In this document: one piece after another, positions 1 through 7,689 of the stretch | How positions within the stretch are numbered: position 1 is the stretch's first letter | Layout: each line of letters starts with the position of its first letter | Notes under the pieces: generated by a model | Told to the model about the DNA's origin: nothing | The model's database searches: none | The model's input: only the letters and a program-made list of their open reading frames with translations | Program-made: the position numbers and the translations under genes | Source: Lachnospiraceae bacterium | GTDB lineage: Bacteria; Bacillota; Clostridia; Lachnospirales; Lachnospiraceae | Assembly: GCA_017619295.1 (NCBI GenBank) | Contig: JAFZSQ010000043.1 | Coordinates: 1 to 34,881 of the forward strand | Length of the DNA stretch: 34,881 nt | Direction: 5' to 3'

Positions 1-286
1 AAGGAAGGCCTTTGAATGTCTTCTTACTTTTATATTCATATTCATATCCGGAATATGCTACAGCTCGACAGTATGAATTCGATTCACATTTCTCGTTTCC
101 AACAAGCTCATCAATACTTATATCAAATAAATTGGCAAGCTGTATTAGTTTATCCATCTCAGGTGTGGTTTCCCCAAGTTCCCATTTGGAAACTGTCTGT
201 CTTGTTACTCCTACCCTGTCACCCAACTGCTCCTGAGATAATCCTTTTTGTTTTCTTAAACAAATAAGTTGTTCATTAAAATCCAT
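1..286 (-). CDS. XRE-family HTH transcriptional regulator, 3' end cut by window edge
   Basis: The reading frame opens at ATG 286 behind a GGAGG ribosome site and stays open to the left edge, so the C-terminus is missing. Residues 1-65 form a Cro/CI-type helix-turn-helix: start MDFNEQLICLRKQKGLSQEQ, then the recognition-helix segment VTRQTVSKWE and the closing ISIDELVG. This is the usual DNA-binding architecture of single-domain XRE regulators. After it comes a short linker and the tail YEYKSKKTFKGLP. I recall this tail in Clostridia regulators that continue into a hydrophobic glycine-rich region, so this is probably a membrane-associated or two-domain regulator. It lies downstream of the MEMO-AMMECR1 gene on the same strand but is separated by a palindrome, so co-transcription is uncertain. 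Its target is not visible. Confidence 0.85.
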   Translation of the reverse strand, partial: MDFNEQLICLRKQKGLSQEQLGDRVGVTRQTVSKWELGETTPEMDKLIQLANLFDISIDELVGNEKCESNSYCRAVAYSGYEYEYKSKKTFKGLP

Positions 287-396
287 TTCTTTACCTCCGA
301 CTGTTATTGTTGTCTCTATCGTAGAAAAAGCAGTCGATTTTATCTACCAATCACGCTTGGAACTTTGTCAACCAAACTTAACATTGCCTGATAAAT

Positions 397-427
397 GGTG
401 CAATTGGGGACTGTCCCCAATTGCACC
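397..427. repeat. REP-like perfect palindrome
   Basis: Two 15-base arms, GGTGCAATTGGGGAC and GTCCCCAATTGCACC, flank a single central T. The element touches the stop codon of the MEMO-AMMECR1 gene. Its composition (GGGGACtGTCCCC core with AATTGCACC ends) is like dispersed REP palindromes mobilised by RAYT/IS200-type transposases, but no transposase is present here. There is no T-tract, so it is not a standard terminator, although an RNA hairpin this strong could protect mRNA 3' ends. Only one copy was seen in the window. Confidence 0.7.
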
Positions 428-1821
428 TACACATGCCTCGTAACTGTAAATCTTTGCAGCTCCACCGGTTCATCCGGAGCAATTCCCGCCTTCTGCTTGG
501 AAATCGAAATCTGGCGCTCGACTGTGTCCACACCGTCAAGGTCCGGTAAAAGCAATCCTCTTCTTCTTCCGTTTGTAACAATGACTCCATACTTTTTTGG
601 ATCAAGTTCTGCTTCGGATTTAATCGGTTCGGGTGTACTGAGAACGTCCACGTTTATTTCAAGCCAGGGAAGTTCGTCAGGCTCAATGGGATTAAATCTG
701 GGATCCTCTGTGGAGGCACTTACGGCATTCCTGATTATCTCTTCTGCAAGGCAGTCGGTTACAGGAAGTATTGTTCCAATACATCCTCTGAGTCTTCCGT
801 GCTCATGAATTGAAACGAAGGCACCTGCCCTGTTGCTCTTCATCTCTGGAAGAATTGATGTCTTACAGTCCTTCATGTCAATCATCCTGCCGGTTTTCAG
901 ATAATACTCAACAGATTCGGCCGCAAGTTTAACATATTCATCAGCATTTTCTCTGTCCTTATTTAACTTGCTTTGATGTCTATCCATGTATGATTTAAGG
1001 AAGTGTCTGTTTTCGTCATTACCTGTAACTTCGAATGTTGCTATTCCATACCCAACTCCGGTTACATCTTCATGAGATAAGACTTCAGTCTTGAGGCTCT
1101 TGCCATCCAATGCGCCTGCCATCATTACAAAAGAACGATGACCGCACTCAGCAGCCTTTTCACAAAAAGTCTCGTCAAAATCAAACATTTCTTCAAAAGC
1201 GGCTCTTCCTGCCACATCCATTATTCTTTTGTCATACTCCGGTCCTTCGGGCGCAAACCCATAGGGACCGTATACCTGAAGTTTATGTGAAAGATCTCCG
1301 CTTGCAACATAAACCGCATTTCGTCCCAGTTCTTCACAAGCTTTGGCCACAAGCATTCCAAGTTCATAGTGCTTGGTAAGAGCCAGACCGGAAAGTCCGA
1401 TTCGAACCAGTTTAAAGTCCTTATAGTATTTCTCTATAAAATACAAAGGAACCATGGTGCCGTGATCAAGGCCGGTGTTTTGACGGCCCAATGTGCCTGC
1501 ATCAAGCCTGTTTAAAGAAGCCAAAGTCTCAATCTTTGCTACAAGCTCAGAATCGTAGGTCTCATCAAATTTCACTTCAGGAGCTCTGAAATCAGCTAAA
1601 GACCCTCTATCTCCTTTACCTGATGACATATTGATATAATCCCCATACATGGGTGCATGAGGGCTTGAAATTATGATTGTGTCAGGTTTGATCTCCGCTA
1701 TTCTTTTTGCCACTTCATCATAGGCATTCGCGGTTTTAATAACCTGTTCTTCCGAACCTTTTCCAACCGCAGGAACAATCATCGGCGGATGCGGTACCAT
1801 AAATGCTGCTTTAATTGCCAT
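427..1821 (-). CDS. amrA: AmmeMemoRadiSam protein: MEMO-like domain fused to AMMECR1 domain
   Basis: The 464-residue protein has two domains. Residues 1-270 resemble MEMO/class III extradiol dioxygenase subunit B, with candidate metal-pocket histidines in PHPP (H11), SSPHAP (H55), LDHG (H120) and SGDLSH (H179). Residues 285-464 are an AMMECR1 domain with the signature LRGCIGT near residue 345 and the later segment NAVSASTEDPRF. In the AmmeMemoRadiSam gene set these two domains occur with a radical SAM enzyme, which here lies 17 bases upstream on the same strand. A GGGGG ribosome site precedes the ATG. The biochemical role of this trio in bacteria is not established to my knowledge, so I assign family only. 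The stop codon TAG abuts the palindrome at 397-427. Confidence 0.88.
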   Translation of the reverse strand: MAIKAAFMVPHPPMIVPAVGKGSEEQVIKTANAYDEVAKRIAEIKPDTIIISSPHAPMYGDYINMSSGKGDRGSLADFRAPEVKFDETYDSELVAKIETLASLNRLDAGTLGRQNTGLDHGTMVPLYFIEKYYKDFKLVRIGLSGLALTKHYELGMLVAKACEELGRNAVYVASGDLSHKLQVYGPYGFAPEGPEYDKRIMDVAGRAAFEEMFDFDETFCEKAAECGHRSFVMMAGALDGKSLKTEVLSHEDVTGVGYGIATFEVTGNDENRHFLKSYMDRHQSKLNKDRENADEYVKLAAESVEYYLKTGRMIDMKDCKTSILPEMKSNRAGAFVSIHEHGRLRGCIGTILPVTDCLAEEIIRNAVSASTEDPRFNPIEPDELPWLEINVDVLSTPEPIKSEAELDPKKYGVIVTNGRRRGLLLPDLDGVDTVERQISISKQKAGIAPDEPVELQRFTVTRHV

Positions 1822-1838
1822 CTTGTAACCCCCTTAAG

Positions 1839-2675
1839 TTAACAGTTTCCTGTGTATACGTATTTTAACTTCTCTCTAGCCAAATCAGCCAGCTTATAAA
1901 TGTGTTTAACATCCGTTGCCGGCCTGTCAGTCATATGAAACTGCGGAAAAAATCTTGATATATGAAGCGGAATCTCATCAGAAAGACCCGCAATATATCC
2001 GGAAATTTCACGCATTTCTTCCTCGGTGTCATTCTCTCCGGGAATAATTAGAGTTGTCAGTTCCACGTGGGCATACTTCACAGCCTCCTCAATAAAGGCC
2101 TTTACACACTCAAAATCGCCCTTCAGAACATCCCTGTAATATTCAGCCGTAAATCCCTTTAAATCAATGTTCATGGCATCAATATAGGGCTCCAGTTTTC
2201 GGGCAATAGAAGCATCCGCAGTACCATTGCTTACAAGAACATTTACCATTCCATTCTCATGAATAAGCTTGGCGCAGTCAATGATATATTCGTAGTCAAT
2301 CAGAGGCTCATTATAGGTGAAAGCCACGCCCACATTGCCTTTATCTTTACAGTTAACAGCCATTTTGCAAAGTTCTTCGGGAGACACATATTCACTGTCT
2401 CTCTCAAGCATATATGCAAAATCAGACCAGGAAATCTCGTGATTCTGGCAAAAAGGACATCTAAGATTACATCCATAGCTTCCAACAGATAATATCTTAC
2501 TTCCCGACATAAACCTGGCCAGGGGTTTTTTCTCAATTGGATCAAGAGCAAGGGAAGTAATCCTGCCATAGTTTACAGGCTTAATCACCCCATCTTTGCA
2601 GGTTCGAACCTTACAGAAGCCTCTGCCGCCCTCTTCAATTTCGCAATGTCTGAAGCACACTTCGCATTTTGCCAT
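1839..2675 (-). CDS. amrS: AmmeMemoRadiSam system radical SAM enzyme
   Basis: The 278-residue protein is cytosolic. The radical SAM cluster motif is C69-x3-C73-x2-C76 in GCNLRCPFCQNHEIS, which would bind the [4Fe-4S] cluster that cleaves S-adenosylmethionine. The N-terminus carries extra cysteines (C4, C7, C11, C21), typical of PflA-like members of this family. The segment VAFTYNEP and the later DLKGFTAEYYRDV fit the AmrS subgroup rather than true pyruvate formate-lyase activase. It forms a two-gene operon with the MEMO-AMMECR1 gene. Its ribosome site AAGGAG is unusual because it is the 3' arm of the terminator hairpin of the upstream cluster (see 2676-2716), so expression may depend on that hairpin. 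The substrate is unknown. Confidence 0.88.
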   Translation of the reverse strand: MAKCEVCFRHCEIEEGGRGFCKVRTCKDGVIKPVNYGRITSLALDPIEKKPLARFMSGSKILSVGSYGCNLRCPFCQNHEISWSDFAYMLERDSEYVSPEELCKMAVNCKDKGNVGVAFTYNEPLIDYEYIIDCAKLIHENGMVNVLVSNGTADASIARKLEPYIDAMNIDLKGFTAEYYRDVLKGDFECVKAFIEEAVKYAHVELTTLIIPGENDTEEEMREISGYIAGLSDEIPLHISRFFPQFHMTDRPATDVKHIYKLADLAREKLKYVYTGNC

Positions 2676-2716
2676 AAAAAAGCTCCTTATGACTTATATT
2701 CTAAGCCATAAGGAGC
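2676..2716 (-). terminator. Intrinsic terminator overlapping the amrS ribosome site
   Basis: On the minus strand a hairpin (arms GCTCCTTATGGCTTA and TAAGTCATAAGGAGC, 15 pairs including one G-U, loop GAATA) is followed by six T. It ends the module-gene cluster. The T-tract runs straight into the amrS ATG at 2675. The 3' arm supplies AAGGAG, seven bases before that ATG, so the folded stem would hide the amrS ribosome site. Confidence 0.85.
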
Positions 2717-2743
2717 ATCATTGCAAAACCGTCAGAATTGAAA

Positions 2744-4273
2744 TTAATATCCTTCGCGATGGAACCAATAAGGTGCTCCGTTTCCTCCCATGTAGCCAAA
2801 GCCATCAGACAGGAACTGAGGATAGTCGCTGGCATCGCTGAATACTACAACCGCATTACCCGTTCCGCCTCCCGGGCCACGGCTGCAATCAAACAAAGTA
2901 ACAATAATATCATCCATTTCGGATTTTGGATCAATATAGGAATATGTTCCTCTGCTTGTCCAATAATCGCCTCCAATGGAGCAGTCTAACTCATAAGTTC
3001 CGTTTTCATATAAACGCAAGCAAGGCCATATCTCAGTATCAAAATACTCTTTGTCAAAGTCCGTTTGTGGACTTGCCAAGAATGTTCCATAAATGCAGCC
3101 AATCCAATATCCGTTTGGACCGTACTCTTCACCGTTAGGAATAATTTGGCCGTCTTCCTTTACGGCATAATCAAGAGAGTCTTTATCGTAGTCAACAGAA
3201 TCCACATATTCTTCCGCGACAGTCTGTGTTCCTGAACTTGAATCCTTCCTTACCGGAGAATCTGAACTCTCATAGAAATTGATGTCGTACTTTATTACTT
3301 CAGAGGTATAGAAGTATTCCTCAACAAATTCTGCCTCATCATTATGCTGAATACAAAGCCATCCATTTTCGGGAAGACTTTCAAAGGAAAAACCTGAAAC
3401 TCCTGAGCAATTGATTCGCATGTTTATTACGTCGTCACCCATATGCAAATCAATAACATCAAAGTATTCCATGTTATCAGATCCATCAGATCCGGCACTA
3501 TGATGAATCATGTAACTCTCAATCACGCCATCAACTTCACCAAGGTCACCGCAGATAAATTCCCAATCATCAAATGTAAGAACTGCTCCTCTTATTTCAT
3601 CACCGCGATTATCTTTGGTATCAATTATTAAATTTGCCTGACTGGGTCCTTTAATCAGAAGTTCTAAAACTCCATCTTTAACTTTGGATTTACCATTTAC
3701 CAAAGGTGCCTCTTCGTTTTTTGAAGAAGATGAGGAATTGTTCACCGAAGAATTGCCTGTATCAGATGTGCTCGAAACACTGCTTGCATTCTCATTTCCG
3801 GAATCTCCGGAATCTTTGTTAAGTACAAACTTCCAAATACCAGCTCCTGCCAAAGCCAATACAACTACCGCAGCAATTGCAATTCCGGCAACTTTTAGCC
3901 CTTTCTTATTACCAGCTCCAGTGCTTTTCGAGCCAACCACCTGCTTAGGTCCAGGTACGTCAATACTCAACTTTCCTACAGGACCTGTCGCGACTACGGG
4001 TCCTCCTGCTAAAGGTGCTCTTCCATTAATAGGAGTAATTTTCAACTCCGGTTCCGGAGGCGCAGGTTTAAGGCCTGACGTCACCGACTCGGAAGCCTGT
4101 ACCACACTTCCTTCAATTGGGTAAACATCCTGCCTGTATTCTCCTGTGTCGGCGTTAAACCAGGTGACAACCTGACTCTTTGCGCCCTTTTCGTCCTCTG
4201 CAATAATCTGTGTGTAATATAGGCCCGTATTTGAGTCCAATAGATAACCTTCAGGTGCCTGATACTTTGCCAT
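2744..4273 (-). CDS. Gene A: OCRE-like module, membrane helix, external beta-rich domain
   Basis: This 509-residue protein is not from a family I can name. Residues 1-53 are the shared module (MAKYQAPEGY, NTGLYYTQ, VTWFNADTGEY, YP). A proline-rich linker covers 66-110 (APPEPELK). A membrane helix spans about 127-150, followed by a Ser/Asn/Glu-rich spacer to about 188. Residues 190-509 form a beta-rich domain, predicted outside the cell. With no signal peptide and a positive patch before the helix, the module should face the cytosol. The C-terminal 120 residues match gene B, including the ending GFGYMGGNGAPYWF. It is the last gene of the E-D-C-B-A block and is followed by a strong terminator. 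An AAGGGG ribosome site precedes the ATG. Confidence 0.85.
   Translation of the reverse strand: MAKYQAPEGYLLDSNTGLYYTQIIAEDEKGAKSQVVTWFNADTGEYRQDVYPIEGSVVQASESVTSGLKPAPPEPELKITPINGRAPLAGGPVVATGPVGKLSIDVPGPKQVVGSKSTGAGNKKGLKVAGIAIAAVVVLALAGAGIWKFVLNKDSGDSGNENASSVSSTSDTGNSSVNNSSSSSKNEEAPLVNGKSKVKDGVLELLIKGPSQANLIIDTKDNRGDEIRGAVLTFDDWEFICGDLGEVDGVIESYMIHHSAGSDGSDNMEYFDVIDLHMGDDVINMRINCSGVSGFSFESLPENGWLCIQHNDEAEFVEEYFYTSEVIKYDINFYESSDSPVRKDSSSGTQTVAEEYVDSVDYDKDSLDYAVKEDGQIIPNGEEYGPNGYWIGCIYGTFLASPQTDFDKEYFDTEIWPCLRLYENGTYELDCSIGGDYWTSRGTYSYIDPKSEMDDIIVTLFDCSRGPGGGTGNAVVVFSDASDYPQFLSDGFGYMGGNGAPYWFHREGY
4125..4180 (-). repeat. Module-coding DNA repeat, copy in gene A
   Basis: These 56 bases encode the conserved core of the N-terminal module and differ from 5637-5692 (gene B) at only three positions by my count. 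The rest of the two genes is far more diverged, which suggests recent duplication or gene conversion of the module. Confidence 0.75.
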
Positions 4274-4285
4274 AACTGTTTCCCC

Positions 4286-5785
4286 TTAATTTACTCTCTT
4301 AAACTCGTAAGGTGCTCCACCGTAACCCATACAGCCAAATCCTTCTTCTAAGAAGTAGCCGTATTCGGCACGTTGATAGTCTATGCAAAATGTACTTGTG
4401 GCAGGTACACCATTTTGAGTGCCGTAATCGCTAAGGTATATATCTACACCGTAACCGTTTTCAACCACCTTATACTCTCCACCGTAATCATTAAATCCCT
4501 CCAGGAAATTTACATGCATGTAAAAGCTTCCGTTCTCATAAAACTCAATGGTGGTAGCTGCATCACCCGGTAAATTTGGATCGGTGGTCGCGAATTTATG
4601 AAGATAGCAAGGAACGTAATCTGAGTCGCCATAGTTTCCGGCTGCAATCTCCATCTTCTCATCATCACTATAATCCGACTCATATGTGTTCAATCCACCG
4701 AACAAATCTGCCGGCTTTTGTTTCTCCTTCTTATCCTTATCCATACTTGCGGAATGATATGGCTCATCAACTGAAACATATAAATCATCCAGTGTCACAG
4801 CATCGTCCCAATATGGGGCATATACCTGAAATACAAATTTTGTATCTCTATTCATGTCCCCATCCAAACCGTTTGAGAAGTCGTAAAAGCACAAATTGTA
4901 GCCATCCACCTTCACCAAGGCAGTACCGGTATCACCCTTATATCTGTATTGGCATTTCATGTCCCTGGCATATATTTCTTCTGCTCCTGAAGTCTCATCA
5001 TAGCTATTGTCTAAATACACTTCGAAAATATTATCACTCGAGCATAAATACCACATATAATTACAGCTCATGTTCGAATTTTTTGCAGGAATGTTCGGGA
5101 AAGCTTGGCTCACATTTCCAATAGTTTCAATATTAATCTGGTAAACGTCGAAGTTCCCATTCTTATACATTCGAATAAAAGAATTCGAGAAAGAATCCTG
5201 AGGGTAATAATCGTAATCAGCATAATTTACATCAGCTGAAGTTAATTTGGTTGTGCTACTCTCATTTCCCGACGAACTAAACGCATCAATAACAGCCTCT
5301 TTCTTAGCCTGCTGTAGTTCCTCATAATCTTCCTTGCTCATGGTGCAGGAAGACTCGCCCATAATAAATCTGATGAAGAATATTACAAGCAAAGCGAGAA
5401 TCAAGCAAACAATCAAAAATACTCCAAGACCCTTCATGAAGTTCTTATTCTTGTAATACTGATAATCGTCTGATGTATCTACCTTTGGCGGCCTGGGAAC
5501 AGCATTCAGCTTTGCCTGCTTAGCTTGTTTCTTTACCTCAGATTTAGATGGGCCTTTAGGAGCGTTTGAGGAAGCAGTCGCTTTTGCCCCATTAGAAATA
5601 GGAGGCGCAGTATTTGCCCCTCCCTTAACAGGATAAACATCCTGCCTGTATTCTCCTGTGTCCGCATTAAACCAGGTGACAACCTGGCTCTTATTTCCGG
5701 CTGCATCCTCACCTATAACCTGAGTATAGTAAAGTCCTGTATTTGAATCTAAAACGTAACCTTCCGGTGCCTGATACTTAGCCAT
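4286..5785 (-). CDS. Gene B: OCRE-like module, membrane helix, external beta-rich domain
   Basis: The 499-residue protein is built like gene A. Residues 1-53 are the module (MAKYQAPEGY, DSNTGLYYTQ, VTWFNADTGEY). Residues 55-112 are a basic Ala/Pro/Lys linker (VPRPPK). A membrane helix spans 119-141, and an acidic, aromatic-rich domain from about 145 to 499 is predicted outside the cell. The last 100 residues align with gene A: YENGSFYMHVNF against YENGTYELDC, and the closing GFGCMGYGGAPYEF. A Lys-rich joint near residue 300 separates two external subdomains. It lies 12 bases upstream of gene A, certainly in one transcript, with a ribosome site AGAGGA. It has no homolog of known function that I recognise. 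Confidence 0.85.
   Translation of the reverse strand: MAKYQAPEGYVLDSNTGLYYTQVIGEDAAGNKSQVVTWFNADTGEYRQDVYPVKGGANTAPPISNGAKATASSNAPKGPSKSEVKKQAKQAKLNAVPRPPKVDTSDDYQYYKNKNFMKGLGVFLIVCLILALLVIFFIRFIMGESSCTMSKEDYEELQQAKKEAVIDAFSSSGNESSTTKLTSADVNYADYDYYPQDSFSNSFIRMYKNGNFDVYQINIETIGNVSQAFPNIPAKNSNMSCNYMWYLCSSDNIFEVYLDNSYDETSGAEEIYARDMKCQYRYKGDTGTALVKVDGYNLCFYDFSNGLDGDMNRDTKFVFQVYAPYWDDAVTLDDLYVSVDEPYHSASMDKDKKEKQKPADLFGGLNTYESDYSDDEKMEIAAGNYGDSDYVPCYLHKFATTDPNLPGDAATTIEFYENGSFYMHVNFLEGFNDYGGEYKVVENGYGVDIYLSDYGTQNGVPATSTFCIDYQRAEYGYFLEEGFGCMGYGGAPYEFKRVN
5637..5692 (-). repeat. Module-coding DNA repeat, copy in gene B
   Basis: This is the partner of 4125-4180: 56 bases with three differences. It covers the codons for the VTWFNADTGEY core and the YP end of the module. 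More diverged versions occur in the same place of genes C, H, J and K. Confidence 0.75.
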
Positions 5786-5799
5786 AAGATTCCTCTTTT

Positions 5800-6921
5800 C
5801 TAATATCTGCTACCAAACTGATCGTAAACTCTTCCCTTGCTGTCAACGTAAGTAGGCTCGCTGAGGGCCATCTTAAGTACGAAGGGTCCGATAATTACGA
5901 AGGTTACGACAAAGATAATAAGCGCGATAATCCACATTGCGAGAACTCCTATCCACATAGCGCCCATTCCCACAAGAATGGCTGTGGTCCAAAGTTCAAC
6001 TGTGGGTAAACCAATCTTTGCGAATCTGCCCTTAACCATGAAGTAAGTCATCACGTAAGCAATTGCCACAACGAAGTACCAAAGGAAGACAGGTACAAGT
6101 CCCGGCTGCAGCCACGCATCCTTCATAATTCCGAAGGATACCGCAATTACGCTTGGCATCATAAGGATACCGATTATGCAAAGAACTATGGGGCGAACAA
6201 CCATCAAAGGTTTTGCGCCGTACTTTCTCTTAAGGTCAATAAGGTGAACAATAAGGAAAGGAATGCAAATAAAACCAAGGAACAGCGAGCTTCTGAAATC
6301 CTGAGTCTCATCGGGTTTGGCAACAGCCACAATGATATCGATAAGCATGAGAACCATAAGTGGCGCAAACTTAAGCCACAGAGGACACTTGTTTACGAAC
6401 TTTTTGAAAGCGTACAGAAGCTTTCTGATGATTCCGGGCTCCTTAGGATTGCCGTTTTTGTCATATGCGTAAAAAGCGTATGCATCTTCTCCCACGGCTG
6501 CATCTTCATATCCTGTGCTGATTCCTGCAGTAGCATTTCTTAAGTCTTCACTTGCCTTGCCAAATATGCCCTTAGCCTTACCTGCAATGTCTTTACCAAA
6601 CTCGGAAGCCTTTGCTCCCAAGTCACCGGTGTTAAAGTTTGAAGCGAATCCACCTAATCCGGCACCTGCCTGCTTTACTTCAGGTGCGCCGTCACGTGAG
6701 AAGGCAGCTGCTTTTCCCACATACCCGGCAGGAGTCACAGTCTGTGCCACCTGCGACCCCTGAATGGGATATGTATTTTGTGTATATTCGCCTGAGTCGG
6801 CATTGAACCATGTCACAACCTGTACCTGATTCCCTGCCTCGTCATTCGCAATAACCTGTGTGTAATAGAGCCCTGAGTTAGAGTCAAACTCATAACCTTC
6901 GGGAGGTAGATAGTTTGCCAT
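5800..6921 (-). CDS. Gene C: OCRE-like module on a polytopic membrane protein
   Basis: In this 373-residue protein, residues 1-53 are the shared module (MANYLPPEGY, SNSGLYYTQ, VTWFNADSGEY). A Gly/Ala-rich soluble linker follows, including the amphipathic stretch LGAKASEFGKDIAGKAKGIF. From 182 to 350 there are about six hydrophobic helices, then a short tail YVDSKGRVYDQFGSRY that loosely echoes the aromatic octamer of the module. No transporter, enzyme or secretion signature was recognised in the membrane part. It is the only multi-pass member of the cluster and so a candidate membrane platform for the single-pass members. It lies 14 bases upstream of gene B. The ATG follows AGGGG. Confidence 0.85.
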   Translation of the reverse strand: MANYLPPEGYEFDSNSGLYYTQVIANDEAGNQVQVVTWFNADSGEYTQNTYPIQGSQVAQTVTPAGYVGKAAAFSRDGAPEVKQAGAGLGGFASNFNTGDLGAKASEFGKDIAGKAKGIFGKASEDLRNATAGISTGYEDAAVGEDAYAFYAYDKNGNPKEPGIIRKLLYAFKKFVNKCPLWLKFAPLMVLMLIDIIVAVAKPDETQDFRSSLFLGFICIPFLIVHLIDLKRKYGAKPLMVVRPIVLCIIGILMMPSVIAVSFGIMKDAWLQPGLVPVFLWYFVVAIAYVMTYFMVKGRFAKIGLPTVELWTTAILVGMGAMWIGVLAMWIIALIIFVVTFVIIGPFVLKMALSEPTYVDSKGRVYDQFGSRY

Positions 6922-6937
6922 ATATTTCCCCTTTAAT

Positions 6938-7675
6938 TTATCTGATAGCGAATCTTATGTTTGAATAGTCCAAGTTTTCCTTCAAAGAGGGATTCTCATC
7001 GTAATGAACAGAAGCCTTGTCTTCTGTCTTGAAGTCGATTACTGCAGGGAAGTAATTGCCCCTGCCGCTGTAGTTGGCGAAACACTGCATTTCTTTTACA
7101 GCCTCGTCAACTGTATATATCTTTGAAAAAAGAAGTTCGCCTTCTACATCATCGAAGAATTTTACCTTAGCCTTCTCGGAACCAATTGACTCAACGGTAG
7201 CATAATAATAAAGCCCGTCCATGCCAGATCTTGCAAAGCATTTCTCGCCTTCCTTAAGGTCTCCGCCATTGGCTTTGGCCTTGGGCTTGGCCGCTTCGAT
7301 TCTTGCTTCTTCCTCTTCCTTTTCCTTCTCTTTCTCAGCATCTGCAAGACTCATGGATGTTCTTCCTGAGCCACCTGTCAGTTCTTTACTTACTGAAGGC
7401 GCAGGTGCAGGTGCAGGTGTGGGCGCACCCATAGATAATCCTGCCGGTAACGGCGGAGGTGCCGGAGCTGCCTTTGGTGCTGCCGGAGGTGCCGGTGGTG
7501 TAGGAGGTATAGGTGGTGCTGGAGGCGGTGAAGCCTGTGCACCTGCGACATTAAGTCCTGCGGGAAGTGGCGGAGGCGGTGGTGCTGCGTTCCCCGCAAC
7601 TTTCATTCCGTTTGGCAACGGAGGCGGAGGCGGTGCCTGCAAGTTATCATTTGAACTTCCCAATACATTTGCCAT
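6938..7675 (-). CDS. Gene D: proline-rich protein with tandem Tudor/SH3-like domains
   Basis: This 245-residue soluble protein has no signal peptide or membrane helix. Residues 14-95 are proline/alanine-rich with three motif copies PPLPNGM, PPLPAGL and PPLPAGL (near 18-24, 35-41, 74-80). Residues 111-137 are a charged helix (EKEKEKEEEEARIEAAK). Residues 143-187 and 195-243 look like two Tudor/SH3-like barrels: the first has CFARSGMDGLYYYATV then VKFFDDVEGELL, the second CFANYSGRGNYFPAVI then ENLDYSNIRF. It lacks the N-terminal module but sits between genes C and E, with spacings of 16 and 14 bases. Proline motifs of this kind are ligands of WW, SH3, GYF and OCRE domains, so I infer that it is the cytosolic partner of the module proteins. 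The domain call is by pattern only. Confidence 0.8.
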   Translation of the reverse strand: MANVLGSSNDNLQAPPPPPLPNGMKVAGNAAPPPPPLPAGLNVAGAQASPPPAPPIPPTPPAPPAAPKAAPAPPPLPAGLSMGAPTPAPAPAPSVSKELTGGSGRTSMSLADAEKEKEKEEEEARIEAAKPKAKANGGDLKEGEKCFARSGMDGLYYYATVESIGSEKAKVKFFDDVEGELLFSKIYTVDEAVKEMQCFANYSGRGNYFPAVIDFKTEDKASVHYDENPSLKENLDYSNIRFAIR

Positions 7676-7689
7676 TTCTTATTCTCCTT

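Noticed and set aside
395-808. Plus-strand open frame of 137 residues
   Set aside because: It is the antisense shadow of the AMMECR1 domain, with no ribosome site and low-complexity serine content.
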